From CAIQPS01 sp963783835 (lineage in GTDB: Bacteria; Actinomycetota; Thermoleophilia; RBG-16-64-13): a DNA stretch of 64,000 bases. Position numbers and translations under genes: made by a program. The notes beneath the pieces were generated by a model. The model saw nothing but the letters and a program-made list of their open reading frames with translations. It was not told the DNA's origin and searched no databases. The stretch lies in contig CAWAOX010000015.1 of assembly GCA_963783835.1 (NCBI GenBank), positions 1 through 64,000 of the forward strand, read 5' to 3'. Positions 25,923-35,400 of the stretch are shown here, piece after piece (within the stretch, counting starts at the first letter, position 1; each line of letters starts with the position of its first letter).

Positions 25923-26673
25923 GCTCGTGGATCTCACGGCCGGTTACGGCGGCGGCGCCGTGTTACGCGGTGTCAACCTCAAGGTCGAACGGGGGACGGT
26001 CGCCTGCATCGTGGGCCCCAACGGGGCCGGAAAATCGACGGTATTCCGCGCGGTCAGCGGACTGCTCGAGATCATGGGCGGTTCCATCCTGGTCGACGGG
26101 GAGCGCATCGACCAACTGACGTCGGCCGAGATCACCAGGGCGGGGGTCGCGCAGGTGCCGCAATCGAACGGCCTCTTCCCGACCCTGACCGTCAAGGAGA
26201 ACGTCCTCATGGGCGCCTACCTCATCAGGCGCCAGCGAGCGCTGGTGAAGGAGCGCTACGAGCACGTGGCCTCCCTCTACCCGGTGGTGCGCGAGCGCGC
26301 TCGTGACAAGGCCGGCAACCTTTCCGGGGGCCAGCGGCGCATGGTGGAGTTCGCTCGGGCGCTGATGCTCGACCCCAAGTTGGTGCTGCTCGACGAACCG
26401 TCGGTCGGTCTCGACCCGATCATCCTCGCCCAGGTCAAAGAAGCCATCCTGACCATGAACCAAACGGGCAAGACCGTGATTCTGGTGGAGCAGAACGTCC
26501 GCTTCGGCTTCAGCGTCTCCACCGAGGGCATCGTGATGGAGAGCGGGCGGGTGCTGATGCAGGCGCCCGCCAAGGAGTTGCTCGAGAACCCGGAGATGGC
26601 TCAGCTGTTCTTCGGCGGCGTGGTAAAGACCCCGGCCGGCCTCGACGACGAGGAGCTGACCGATGTGTGCTGA
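25906..26673 (+). CDS. livF: LivF-type ABC transporter ATPase
   Basis: The 255-aa ATPase shows LELVDLTAGYGGGAVLRGVNLKVERG, Walker A GPNGAGKST, the LivF-specific VAQVPQSNGLFPTLTVKENVLMGAY, signature LSGGQRRMVEFARALM, Walker B LVLLDEPSVGLDP and a VEQNVRFGF switch (Gln in place of the His seen in LivG). It pairs with the LivG domain to power the importer. The GTG start lies 17 bases inside the previous gene. The next gene overlaps its end by 11 bases. Confidence 0.92.
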   Translation: MTLLLELVDLTAGYGGGAVLRGVNLKVERGTVACIVGPNGAGKSTVFRAVSGLLEIMGGSILVDGERIDQLTSAEITRAGVAQVPQSNGLFPTLTVKENVLMGAYLIRRQRALVKERYEHVASLYPVVRERARDKAGNLSGGQRRMVEFARALMLDPKLVLLDEPSVGLDPIILAQVKEAILTMNQTGKTVILVEQNVRFGFSVSTEGIVMESGRVLMQAPAKELLENPEMAQLFFGGVVKTPAGLDDEELTDVC

Positions 26674-27733
26674 CGAGATAGTCCAGAAGGTCGCCCGTAT
26701 CTGGGCCCCCCGCTTCACCGCCAACGGCGTGGACCCCAACGATTTCGCCGCCACTACAGGGGCGATCGAGACCTGGGAGGGATGGCTGGACGGTTGGACC
26801 GCCCTGGCCGACCGCTACGAGGGGCGGGCTATCGAGGCCGAAGGCCGGGGGCGCCTGCGTTCAGCCGGCGAGTTCTACCGCCACGCCTCCATCGCCATGC
26901 ACTTCGGCGAGTTCGTCTGGTTCGAGGACCTCGAGAGGCACAACCAGGCCGCGAGGCGTTCGGCGTGGCTCATGAGGCGTTCACTGGCGTTGCTCGATCC
27001 CGCCGCCGAGCGGCTCGAGATCCTTTTCGACGGGGCGAAGCTGGTGGCCAACCTGCGGAAGCCGGCCGGGGTGGAGCGCCCACCGGTGGTGATCCTGATC
27101 CCCGGGCTCGACTCGAGCAAAGAGGAGTTCTGCAACTTCGAAGACGTGTTCCTGGCTCGGGGCATGGCGACGGCCGCGCTGGACGGTCCCGGGCAGGGCG
27201 AGACTCTGCAGTGGCTGCCGATGCAGCCCGACTACGAGCGCCCGGCCGCTGCCCTCATCGACGAACTGGAGAAGCGCGACGACCTGGCACCGGGCGCCAT
27301 CGGAGCCATGGGCATGAGCCTGGGCGGCTACTTCGTGGTTCGCGCGGCGGCGGGCGAGCCCCGTATCCGCGCGCTGGTGGGCCTGAGCGGGCCATTCTCG
27401 ATACCCGGATGGCTCGCGGCCGGTATCTCCGACATCAGCCGCGCCGCGCTGCGGGCCAAGGTGGGGGCGAGTGACGAGGAAGACCTTCTGCGCCTCATCG
27501 CGCCGTTCGACCTCGAGCCGGTCATCGACCACGTTACGCAGCCGGCTCTCTTGATGACCGGCCGGCTGGACCGGGTCATCCCTTGGGAGCAGACCGAGTT
27601 GCAGGCCAAGCGGGCGCCGAACGCCGAGTTAATGATCTTCGAAGAGGGGACGCACGTTCTCAACAACATGCCGGCGGTGGTGCGTCCCATGCTCGCCGAC
27701 TGGATGCAGGAGCGACTGGCACAGTATTCTTAG
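26663..27733 (+). CDS. Alpha/beta hydrolase of the 2,6-dihydroxypseudooxynicotine hydrolase/FrsA-like type
   Basis: The 356-aa protein has a long helical N-terminal part (about residues 1-110) followed by an alpha/beta-hydrolase domain. The catalytic residues are visible: Ser in GAMGMSLGGYF, Asp in MTGRLDRVIPWEQ, and His in EEGTHVLNN. The segment PVVILIPGLDSSKEEF is typical of the group containing 2,6-dihydroxypseudooxynicotine hydrolase, which splits a carbon-carbon bond of a diketone. Its ATG lies inside the livF end, so it is co-transcribed with the importer and probably acts on the imported compound or its first breakdown product. An ordinary esterase is the alternative. Confidence 0.75.
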   Translation: MCADEIVQKVARIWAPRFTANGVDPNDFAATTGAIETWEGWLDGWTALADRYEGRAIEAEGRGRLRSAGEFYRHASIAMHFGEFVWFEDLERHNQAARRSAWLMRRSLALLDPAAERLEILFDGAKLVANLRKPAGVERPPVVILIPGLDSSKEEFCNFEDVFLARGMATAALDGPGQGETLQWLPMQPDYERPAAALIDELEKRDDLAPGAIGAMGMSLGGYFVVRAAAGEPRIRALVGLSGPFSIPGWLAAGISDISRAALRAKVGASDEEDLLRLIAPFDLEPVIDHVTQPALLMTGRLDRVIPWEQTELQAKRAPNAELMIFEEGTHVLNNMPAVVRPMLADWMQERLAQYS

Positions 27734-27796
27734 AAGCCGGCCGGTGCGGTGGCTGCCGGCGGCGAGAAACCCTGACAACGAAGAGCAAGGCGGTTG

Positions 27797-28615
27797 ATGA
27801 GTATGTTCTATCCAGTGGAGATCGATCTGGTGGACCCCTCGAAGTTGAAGCAGGCGGTCGTGGTGCTGAACCCGGCCGAGTCGAAGCGGCTGCTGGCCAG
27901 GACCGTCGCGAGGCTCCCCGAGATCCAGGACGCGTACTTGAACGGCAGGCTGTCGGTGTCGACATGCTCCACCAGCGCCTTCGTGCTGGAAGAGCTGACC
28001 GGCGAGAAGTTGGCTCCGCACTGCTACTGCATCGGGATGGTGGCCGACGGGATGCTTACCACCAGCGTCAAAGACGACCGGGAAGCCGCCCGCTTCTTCG
28101 TCAAGGGCGAGCGCGTGACCATGGACGCTTTGCCCTTCCTCGACCAGTTCCAGCTGGGAGACGCGATCATCAAGGGCGCCAATGCCGTGGACCTGGACGG
28201 AAACGCCGGCGTGCTGGCCAGCAACCCGCAGGCCGGGACTATCGGCGCCCTCATCAGCTTCATCGCGGTCCGCGGCCTGCCCATCATCATGCCAATCGGC
28301 CTTGAGAAGCTCATCCCGTCCGTACCTGACGCCTGCGTCGGTTGGGGCCAGTTGACGCTGCACAAGAGCATGGGCGAAAAGGTGTGGCTTGTTCCCGTCG
28401 TCAGTGGCCTGGTGGTGACCGAGATCCAAGCCCTCGCGATCCTCGCCGGAGTTGAGGCCCGGCTGGTAGCGAGCGGCGGCATCGGGGGAAGCGAAGGCGC
28501 CGTCGTCCTGCTGCTCGAAGGAACCCAGAAGAACGTGGAGAAGGCCTACGAGATCGTCGAGAGTGTCAAGGGCGAGGCCCCCATCGGGGTGCCTCGGCAC
28601 CAGTTCTCCTGCTGA
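27797..28615 (+). CDS. Conserved-looking protein of unknown function in the liv operon
   Basis: This 272-aa protein has no signal peptide. It contains a cluster of Cys near residues 54-75 (VSTCSTSAFVLEE, PHCYCIGMV), Gly-rich loops (IIKGANAVDLDGNAGVLASNPQAGTIGAL, VASGGIGGSEGAVVLLLEG), and a regular alpha/beta pattern suggesting a nucleotide- or cofactor-binding fold. I cannot name it. ATG 27797 with AAGG 6 bases before it is preferred to TTG 27794. Position behind an importer and a hydrolase points to a catabolic or regulatory role with that substrate. Confidence 0.6.
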   Translation: MSMFYPVEIDLVDPSKLKQAVVVLNPAESKRLLARTVARLPEIQDAYLNGRLSVSTCSTSAFVLEELTGEKLAPHCYCIGMVADGMLTTSVKDDREAARFFVKGERVTMDALPFLDQFQLGDAIIKGANAVDLDGNAGVLASNPQAGTIGALISFIAVRGLPIIMPIGLEKLIPSVPDACVGWGQLTLHKSMGEKVWLVPVVSGLVVTEIQALAILAGVEARLVASGGIGGSEGAVVLLLEGTQKNVEKAYEIVESVKGEAPIGVPRHQFSC

Positions 28616-28629
28616 GATCTAACGAACCT

Positions 28630-28661
28630 GGCAGCCCGGCCGGCGCGCCGGCCGGGCTGCC
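28630..28661. terminator. 32-bp perfect GC-rich palindrome, probable terminator
   Basis: GGCAGCCCGGCCGGCG is followed directly by its exact complement, forming a 16-bp stem with essentially no loop spacer, 15 bases after the stop at 28615. The following CAATCTTCTCG is only weakly T-rich. It separates the liv-type operon from the TetR gene. Confidence 0.55.
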
Positions 28662-28690
28662 CAATCTTCTCGTCGACCGGGGAGGTGAGC

Positions 28691-29356
28691 GTGGCGCGGG
28701 TTGGTAAGAGGATCGCGGTGGCCGACAGGCGCGACAAGATAATCGAGGTCACGCTTCGCCTGGTCGCCGATGAGGGGATCGAAGGAGCGACGACCGCGAG
28801 GATAGCTGCCGCGGCCGGGGTGTCCGAAGGAACGCTCTACCGGATGTTCGGCAACAAGAGGGGCATCCTGCTGGCCGCCGTCGACAGGGTGCACGAGAAC
28901 TTCTTCCAGTTGATGGAAGCGGCCCACAGGGAGGATCCTCTCGAGACTCTCGAAGAGCTGGGACGGCTTCATACCGAATCGATGGTCGCCTCAGGCGTGG
29001 ACCACTTCATCGCGCCCCTCTTCGCCTTCATGGCCGCGCCCGCCCACGCGGGATTGCGCGAGGCCGTGGCGAAGGGGCAGCAGCGCATAGTCGACACCTA
29101 CGCCGAGTTACTGGAAAGCGGAAGGGCGAAAGGGCTCGTCCCGGCCACCGCGGACGTACGGCAGGCGGCGTGGATGATGGCGGCGGTGTTCTGGGCCGAA
29201 GATCTCTCCTCGCTGGTCGGCATGCCCGGGTTTGTCCTGGAGGGGAGGTCCCGGAAGGGCCTTCAAGCCGTGCTCCGCTGCTTTGCCCGGTGCGACGGCT
29301 GTCCGGACTCGGCCGGGCCGGGCGTCAAGCCCGGAGCGCGGACACCTCCGGCGTAG
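28691..29356 (+). CDS. TetR-family transcriptional regulator
   Basis: The 221-aa protein (from GTG 28691) has the TetR helix-turn-helix over about residues 14-60: RRDKIIEVTLRLVADEGIEGATTARIAAAAGVSEGTLYRMFGNKRG. The C-terminal ligand-binding half is helical (ESMVASGVDHFIAPLFAFMAAPAH, ADVRQAAWMMAAVFWAEDL). It probably controls the neighbouring transporter/hydrolase genes or the EthD gene. GGAGG is 5 bases upstream of the GTG. Confidence 0.88.
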   Translation: MARVGKRIAVADRRDKIIEVTLRLVADEGIEGATTARIAAAAGVSEGTLYRMFGNKRGILLAAVDRVHENFFQLMEAAHREDPLETLEELGRLHTESMVASGVDHFIAPLFAFMAAPAHAGLREAVAKGQQRIVDTYAELLESGRAKGLVPATADVRQAAWMMAAVFWAEDLSSLVGMPGFVLEGRSRKGLQAVLRCFARCDGCPDSAGPGVKPGARTPPA

Positions 29357-29394
29357 CCTGGGGTTCTGATGAAAAGCGAAAGGGTACGAGAGCC

Positions 29395-29706
29395 ATGATC
29401 AGATTGACCATCATGTATCCCAACGGCGACGACGCGTACTTCGACATGGAGTACTACCAGAACAAGCACATAGCCATGGTCAGGGAGAAATGCGGAGAGG
29501 CGCTCAAGGAGTGCACCGTGGTGCAGGGACTGGGAGGAGCGGCGCCCGGATCGCCGGCGCCGTATGTGGTGATAGCCAGTCTCTCTGTTGAGTCGATGGA
29601 CGACTTCTTGACCTATGTCGCCCCGCACGACCCGGCGTTTGCCGCGGACGTGCCGAACTTCACCAACATCATCCCCGTCATCCAGATCAACGAGGTGATC
29701 CTCTAA
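29395..29706 (+). CDS. EthD-family protein
   Basis: The 103-aa product matches the EthD dimeric ferredoxin-like fold: IRLTIMYPNGDDAYFDMEYYQNKHIAMVREKCGEAL, then GLGGAAPGSPAPYVVIASLSVESMDDFLTYVAPHDPAFAADVPNFTNIIPVIQINEV. Members include helper proteins of ETBE degradation and small-molecule isomerases/decarboxylases. It follows the TetR gene by 38 bases and is followed by a strong terminator. Confidence 0.85.
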   Translation: MIRLTIMYPNGDDAYFDMEYYQNKHIAMVREKCGEALKECTVVQGLGGAAPGSPAPYVVIASLSVESMDDFLTYVAPHDPAFAADVPNFTNIIPVIQINEVIL

Positions 29707-29718
29707 CAGGGTGGCAAC

Positions 29719-29759
29719 GGCGGCCTCCCGCCGAGCCCCTAGGCCGGCTGGAGGCCGCC
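29719..29759 (+). terminator. Hairpin after the EthD gene
   Basis: GGCGGCCTCC (29719-29728) pairs perfectly with GGAGGCCGCC (29750-29759) across a 21-base loop that can itself partly fold. It begins 13 bases after the EthD stop. The T-tract is poor (ACGCTCTTGG), so termination strength is uncertain. Confidence 0.5.
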
Positions 29760-29850
29760 ACGCTCTTGGGCTCTACCGGGTTGGTTTTGTCGCCCGGCAT
29801 CCGGGGGTACTTACCGTCTCGGTGTTAACACGCCCGAAGGAGGACGGACT

Positions 29851-29994
29851 ATGTGGCTATGGATCCTGCTGATCATCGTCGTGATCATCGTGTTCGGCTT
29901 GGGCTTCGTGTTCAAAGCCCTGTTCTGGGTGGCGCTCGTCCTCCTCATCTTGTGGCTCATCGGCTTGATCGTGAGCTGGTTCCGGAGAAAGTAG
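29851..29994 (+). CDS. 47-residue hydrophobic membrane protein
   Basis: ATG 29851 is preceded by GAAGGAGG with ideal spacing. The product starts MWLWILLIIVVIIVFGLGF, has a second helix (ALFWVALVLLILWLIGLIV) and ends SWFRRK, so it is almost wholly two membrane helices with a basic tail. Tiny hydrophobic proteins of this form are common in actinobacterial genomes and often stress-related; no function is shown here. It stands alone between two terminator-like regions. Confidence 0.7.
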   Translation: MWLWILLIIVVIIVFGLGFVFKALFWVALVLLILWLIGLIVSWFRRK

Positions 29995-30105
29995 GCCTCC
30001 GGGCTGCTAGGAGTCCCCACTAACGAGATCGGACGCATCTGCCGAAGCAGAGAACTGGCGGGCGCGGTTGCCCGCGGTGCATAGCAGCCGGCAGAGGAAG
30101 ACGCA

Positions 30106-31818
30106 GTGAAGCTCTCGGGAGTCCCCCCCGTCCCATGCGGTGAATCCCCGCGCCCCTCGGATCGTTCTCGGCCGCGCGCGCGCCGGGTGATCCTCTTGCT
30201 GGTCACCCTGACGGTCGCGGGGATCCTCGCCGGCCTGGTTTTTGCCCCCCTCGCGTCGGCCTCGACCGGCGACTTCGTCATCAGCGGCCGCGGTTACGGC
30301 CATGCGATGGGCATGAGCCAGTGGGGAGCCTGGGAGGCCGCCAGGCAGGGCGTGGGCTACAAGAAGATCCTTGCCTTCTACTATCCCGGGACCACACTGA
30401 CCTCGCTGGGCGACTCGGGGCGGACGGTCAAGATCCGCGTCACCCAGGGGAGCAATTCGAGCGACGGTTACTACCGGGTGGATCTGAAGCCCACCGGGAC
30501 CTCGGCCACCCTGGTGATGCACAGCTCCGCCGGCGACACCAAGCGCACGCTGGCCGCCGGCACGAGTGTGGGGGCGGTGTATACCGGAGGCAAGGTCAAG
30601 GTAGTCGGCGCCAAAGGCACGTTCGACTGGATCGAGGTGCGACCGGGCTCGACCTCCGGTCGAGTGGCGGTCGCCCTCAAAGCGACGACGTCGACCATCA
30701 CCGCCCACAAGATCGAATACTGGGGGAAGGTGCGGGTAGAGCGGAACGGCGGGTACGGTTGTCTGCGCGTGTACAACACACTGTTGCTCGAGCGGTACCT
30801 GCGCGGCGTGGCCGAGATCGATCCGGGCTGGGCCAACTCGAGCGTCAAGGCCGAGTATGCGCCTGAGTGTGTCAAAGCCCAGCAGGTCGCTGCCCGGACC
30901 TACGCCGCGTACCACTCGACCAGCGCCTATCTGTACGACAACACGCTGGACCAGGTCTACCTAGGCTACACCTGGGAGGCGAAGCATCCCGGCGTCAAGG
31001 CCGCGGTAGACGCGACCAAAGGCCTGGTGCTCACGCGCGCGGGTAGGCCGATCGCCGCATACTTCTCCGCCCACTCCGGCGGGTACCTCAGCGACACCGC
31101 CTGGTCGAACAGCGGAGCCCCCGCCTATATCGTCGCCAAGGCGGACCCTTGGAGTCTCAAAGCGCCGGTGCGCCCGTGGACCATGGCAAGCGCAGGCTGG
31201 TCGTGGACGTGCACCATCTCGCCCGCTACTCTCACCGCGAAGCTCAAGAACGTGGTCGGCGTGGGGACGATCACCAAGGTGGAGGTCATCGCCCGTGACA
31301 CCGCCGATCCCGGCAGCCACGCGAAGACGCTCCGCGTCACCGGCACCGCCGGTACGGCGACCATCGCGGCGCGGACCTTCAAGGCGAAGCTCGGGCTGAA
31401 GTCGACGCTTATCCTGAGCATCAGCAAGAAGAACTCGCTCAGCCGCTCTCAACAGACCGATGCTCGTCTCGCCTACGCCGGGTCGTGGCAGACCTTCACC
31501 ACCGCTTCTGCCTCCGGCGGCACCTACAAGCGGGCGAACACGAGCGGAGCCTCGGTCACGGTCACCTTCAAGGGCACGTACCTCGCATGGATAGCCACTA
31601 CCGGTACCACGTTGGGCACGGCCCGGGTGTCGCTCGACGGCAAGGCCTCCGTCAAAGTCGACCTGGCCCGGAGCGCCGCCGCCTACCAGCGGGAAGTGTG
31701 GAACACCGGCACTCTGGCCGCGGGGGTCCACACGGTGAAGATCTGGTGGGATCGGGCAAACAAAGCCGGCAAGTACATCAGCATCGACGCCTTCGAGGTG
31801 AAGGGGACGCTGCGGTGA
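30106..31818 (+). CDS. SpoIID/LytB-domain cell-wall protein
   Basis: The 570-aa protein has an N-terminal membrane anchor or signal (about residues 27-50, VILLLVTLTVAGILAGLVF). It is followed at once by the SpoIID motif GRGYGHAMGMSQWGAWEAARQG, then YKKILAFYYPGTTL. The core SpoIID domain continues with YNTLLLERYLRGVAEIDPGW, AECVKAQQVAARTYA-like and YFSAHSGGYLSDT segments. SpoIID is a lytic transglycosylase acting on peptidoglycan. Residues about 460-570 form a beta-sandwich domain (GASVTVTFKGTYLAWIATTG, VKIWWDRANKAGKYISIDAFEV) resembling carbohydrate-binding modules. GTG 30106 has GAGGAAG upstream. Confidence 0.87.
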   Translation: MKLSGVPPVPCGESPRPSDRSRPRARRVILLLVTLTVAGILAGLVFAPLASASTGDFVISGRGYGHAMGMSQWGAWEAARQGVGYKKILAFYYPGTTLTSLGDSGRTVKIRVTQGSNSSDGYYRVDLKPTGTSATLVMHSSAGDTKRTLAAGTSVGAVYTGGKVKVVGAKGTFDWIEVRPGSTSGRVAVALKATTSTITAHKIEYWGKVRVERNGGYGCLRVYNTLLLERYLRGVAEIDPGWANSSVKAEYAPECVKAQQVAARTYAAYHSTSAYLYDNTLDQVYLGYTWEAKHPGVKAAVDATKGLVLTRAGRPIAAYFSAHSGGYLSDTAWSNSGAPAYIVAKADPWSLKAPVRPWTMASAGWSWTCTISPATLTAKLKNVVGVGTITKVEVIARDTADPGSHAKTLRVTGTAGTATIAARTFKAKLGLKSTLILSISKKNSLSRSQQTDARLAYAGSWQTFTTASASGGTYKRANTSGASVTVTFKGTYLAWIATTGTTLGTARVSLDGKASVKVDLARSAAAYQREVWNTGTLAAGVHTVKIWWDRANKAGKYISIDAFEVKGTLR

Positions 31819-31825
31819 TCTGAGA

Positions 31826-32332
31826 TCAGGGCTGGGAAGCCGCCGCCTCGCCCAGCCGGGCGAACGCCTCGGTCAGCTTGTCGAACGTTTGCTCGAGCGA
31901 CTCGGGGATCACGCGCACGTCGCCGACGACCGGCATGAAGTTGGTGTCGCCCATCCAGCGGGGGACCAGGTGCAGGTGGAGATGGTCCTTGATGCCGGCG
32001 CCGGCCGCCGCGCCCAGGTTGAAGCCCAGATTGAGACCGTCAGGGCTGAAGCTTGACTTGAGGGCTCGAGTCGCGAGCTGGGCGAGGTCCATCATCTCGT
32101 GGAGGGTCTCCGGCGGCAGTTCCTCCAGATCGGCGATATGGGCGAACGGCGCCACCATGATGTGGCCGTTGTTGTAGGGGAAGGCGTTCAGGAGCACGTA
32201 CGACAGCGTTCCCCGGTGCACGATGTACGAGGCGCGGTCGTCCCCGTCCAGGGGCTTCTCGCAGAAGATGCAGCCTCCGCTCTTCTCTTTGGCCACGTAT
32301 TGCAGCCGCCACGGTGCCCACAGCCGTTCCAT
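31826..32332 (-). CDS. HIT-family hydrolase (Ap4A phosphorylase-like)
   Basis: The 168-aa protein shows ERLWAPWRLQYV at the start, CIFCEKP, NAFPYNNGHIMVAPFAHIADLEEL, and the histidine triad HLHLHLVPRW. This architecture is that of the actinobacterial Ap4A phosphorylase/HIT hydrolases that act on dinucleoside polyphosphates or AMP-linked compounds. AAGGAGGG precedes the ATG. The gene is convergent with the SpoIID gene, with only 7 bases between the stops. Confidence 0.92.
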   Translation of the reverse strand: MERLWAPWRLQYVAKEKSGGCIFCEKPLDGDDRASYIVHRGTLSYVLLNAFPYNNGHIMVAPFAHIADLEELPPETLHEMMDLAQLATRALKSSFSPDGLNLGFNLGAAAGAGIKDHLHLHLVPRWMGDTNFMPVVGDVRVIPESLEQTFDKLTEAFARLGEAAASQP

Positions 32333-32417
32333 GCGCCCTCCTTGTATGTCCGGCATGTCGATTGTAGCGCCGGAAGCCGGGGCCGTGCGGCGCGACCGAC
32401 CGGCCGGCCGGCGGCCG

Positions 32418-35400
32418 CTAGTCCAGCAGCTTCTCCTGGGCGAAGGGCTTCGTGGTCTCCGCCTCGGCCGGGGGCTCCGCCAGCGACAGGGCAAGCATGG
32501 CCAGGTCGTCCAGCAGGGTCCCGCCGCAGAAGTCGAGGACCGTGTCGAGGACGAGCTGCGGCAGGCGTTCGACGGAGATGCGCTTGCGCTTGAGGATGCG
32601 TTCCAGCCGCTTCTCCCCGAAAAACTCGTCGTCGCGGCGAGCTTCGGTGACCCCGTCGGTATGCAGAAAAAGGATGTCGTCCGCCTCCAATCGGACCTCC
32701 GCCGTCTTCCAAGAGGAATCGGGATAGACCCCGAGAGGATAGGAACCCGAACCAAGGGCCTGGACCTCTCCGGAGGCGTGCCTCAGCAGCGTTGGCGGAT
32801 GACCGGCCGAGGAATAGCGGAGGAGGCCGGTGCCGGCGTCCAGGATCCCCAAATGGACGGTGACAAACCCGCCGGTTCTTCTCTCGATAAGAAACTGGTT
32901 GGTCTTGCGAAGGACCAGGGACGGATCCCGGAATTGGTGAGCAAAGGCATGGATCACGTCTTTGACAAGGGTGGAGGTCCTCGCCGCTTCCAGGCCGTGG
33001 CCGGAGACATCGCCGATAAGTACGGCGACTCGCTGGTCCTTGGCCTCGAACACGTCGTAGAAATCCCCGCCGATGTGCGCCTCCCTGGTCGCCGAGCGGT
33101 AGAGATGGGCGAACTTCACCTGGCCGGTCCCTTGAGGGTCCTCGGATAGAACCCCCTGCATCCGCTCCGCGATGCTGCGCTGCGACTCGTAGAGCCGGGC
33201 GTTATGAAGAGCCAGCGAGACGATGGACGAGAGCCGGCGGGCAAACTGCTGATCGGCGTCGCCGAACTCCGGCGGCTCCTCGTAGCCGAATTTGAGGACC
33301 CCGGCCAAGGCGGTCCCGACGACCAGGGGGACGAGGATGAGCCCGCCGAGGCCGCCATCGCCCAACTCTTGCTTCGTGACGAGGAACGGGGCCCCGTCCT
33401 GCTCCAACTGCTCGATCAAGCGAGGATTGAAGCCCATCGGATCGGACTGCCTGGAATCGGGGATGCTCCCCGCCATGTAGCGGGTGTGCCAGCCTTCGGG
33501 GCCAGGCTCGAGGTATCTGGCCGAATCTGCTCTGAGGGCCTCCATCGCTTGACCCAGTACGCTCTCTAGGACGTACCCCTCGTTCAGCTCGGTCGCCGAA
33601 GAAGCGGCCAGCCTGATCAAGGCCTCGTCCAGGCTCCAGGCTCGCCGCCGCTGCTCGTGCAGCCGGTCTCGCTCGGTCTCCGCCCCCGCCCGCTCGGTGA
33701 TGTCGTCGATAGCCAGGAGGAAGCGCGCAGGACCCGAGTCTGCCGCCCGGATCCGGCGACCGGACAAGAGCACGGTGCGCCGGCCGACCCGGGCGAAGTC
33801 CCTATCGACGACGAGATCCTGGAAACTGCCCTCTTCGCCGTCCACCCGCTCCAATGCTTCACGCAGCTGGGGAACGTCCCACTGTCCGTCTTCGAGCTCA
33901 AAGAACGTCCGGCCGATGGTCTCGGCGGCCCGGGCGCCGAAGACGCGGTAGAAGGAGAGATTGGCCGATACGACCCTGCCGTCGCCGCCCAAGACCACGA
34001 GGGGCTCCCTCACGGTGTCGACCACGGCGCGAGCGTAGTCCCGGGCATCCTCGATCGCGGCGTTCTTGTCGCACAACTCCTCGTTGACCCTGTTCAGCTG
34101 GTCGTTGACCGAACCCAGTTCTTCGTTCAGCGTCCGCAGTTCCTCGTTGGCCGATTGCAGCTCCTCGTTGGCCGAGCGCAGCTCTTCGTTGGCGGATTCC
34201 TTGTCTTCGAGGACGGCGCGGGCATACTCCCTCAGTTCCTGCAGTTCCCGCTCGAGGGCCGCGATGCGGGCGGGGTCATCTTCCGAGGTCTCGGCCGGGC
34301 GGACGAGTTCCCCGCCCAGCCCCTGTTCGCCGGTCGGCATATCGTGAAAAAGGACGAGGAACGAAGGCTCTCCGCTCGGCGGCTTGATGGGGATGACATC
34401 CAAACCCACGGCGACGACCCGTTCGTCCCGGATGATGCGGATGTTGTCCCGACGAAGCGGGACCTGCCCCTTCTTCGCTTCCCGAAGAGCGTTGCTCAGC
34501 TCGCTCGCCAGCCCTTCGCGCGCAAGGCGGCGGAGATCGAGGGTCGCCCGCCCCGGCCCCAGTTCGAGATAACCGCCGGGGCGGCCTCGGAATTGCTGCA
34601 CGTTCAGGTCTGAGTCGACTATCACCCCCGTGGGCGCGTACCTGTCGAGCACGATGCGGTCGGCCTCTCTGACAAGATCGAATTCCGTCGATGCCATGCT
34701 TTGCGGGGGGACAGGCGCGCTCTGACCGAGCAGGCGAGCGGGGGCGTCCGGCCCTATCGCAGCAGCCACTTCCGTGCTCACATAGATCCTGGCTCGCTTC
34801 TCCGCGAGAGAAAACAGATCGGTGAAGCCACCTATTGACTCGGATTCTCCCAGAAGAAGAAAGCCTCCCGGCCGAAGCCCGAAGTGCAGGATCGGTATGA
34901 TCCGGTGCTGGAGCAGCGGGCCCAGGTAGATAAGGACGTTCCTGAGGCTGATGAGATCGAGCTTGGAGAACGGAGGGTCCCGGGTCAGATCATGCTTGGC
35001 AAAAACGCAGCTCTCCCGTATGTCTTTGGCTATCTGGTAGCCCGCGTCCACCTTTGTGAAGAAACGCGCCAGCCGATCCGGAGAGATGTCCGACGCGATG
35101 CTCGACGGATAGACCCCGGCCCGCGCCTTGTCGATCACCTGCTGATTGATATCGCTCGCGAATACCTGGACCGAGGACTTTGTCAGCCGCTTCCCGCCAA
35201 GGAACTCGGCCCAGGCGATCACGAGGGAATAGGCCTCTTCCCCCGTGGAACAGCCGGGGACCCAGAACCTCACCTGCTCGCCCGCCTTGGCTCCGGCTAT
35301 CTGCGGGAAGATCTTCTCTTTGAGAGTCTCGAAGACCTGAGGCTGCCGGAAGAAACTGGTCACCCGGATGAGGAGGTCCTGGTAGAGAGCCTCCACCTCA

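Noticed and set aside
24618..25937. Minus-strand 439-codon frame over the Liv genes
   Set aside because: It is antisense to conserved ABC transporter domains, and its His/Asp/Gly-rich sequence is typical of an antisense shadow.
30000..30105. Cyclic-di-AMP or cyclic-di-GMP riboswitch upstream of the SpoIID/LytB gene
   Set aside because: Such switches often precede wall hydrolases, but the conserved core motifs are not visible in this leader.
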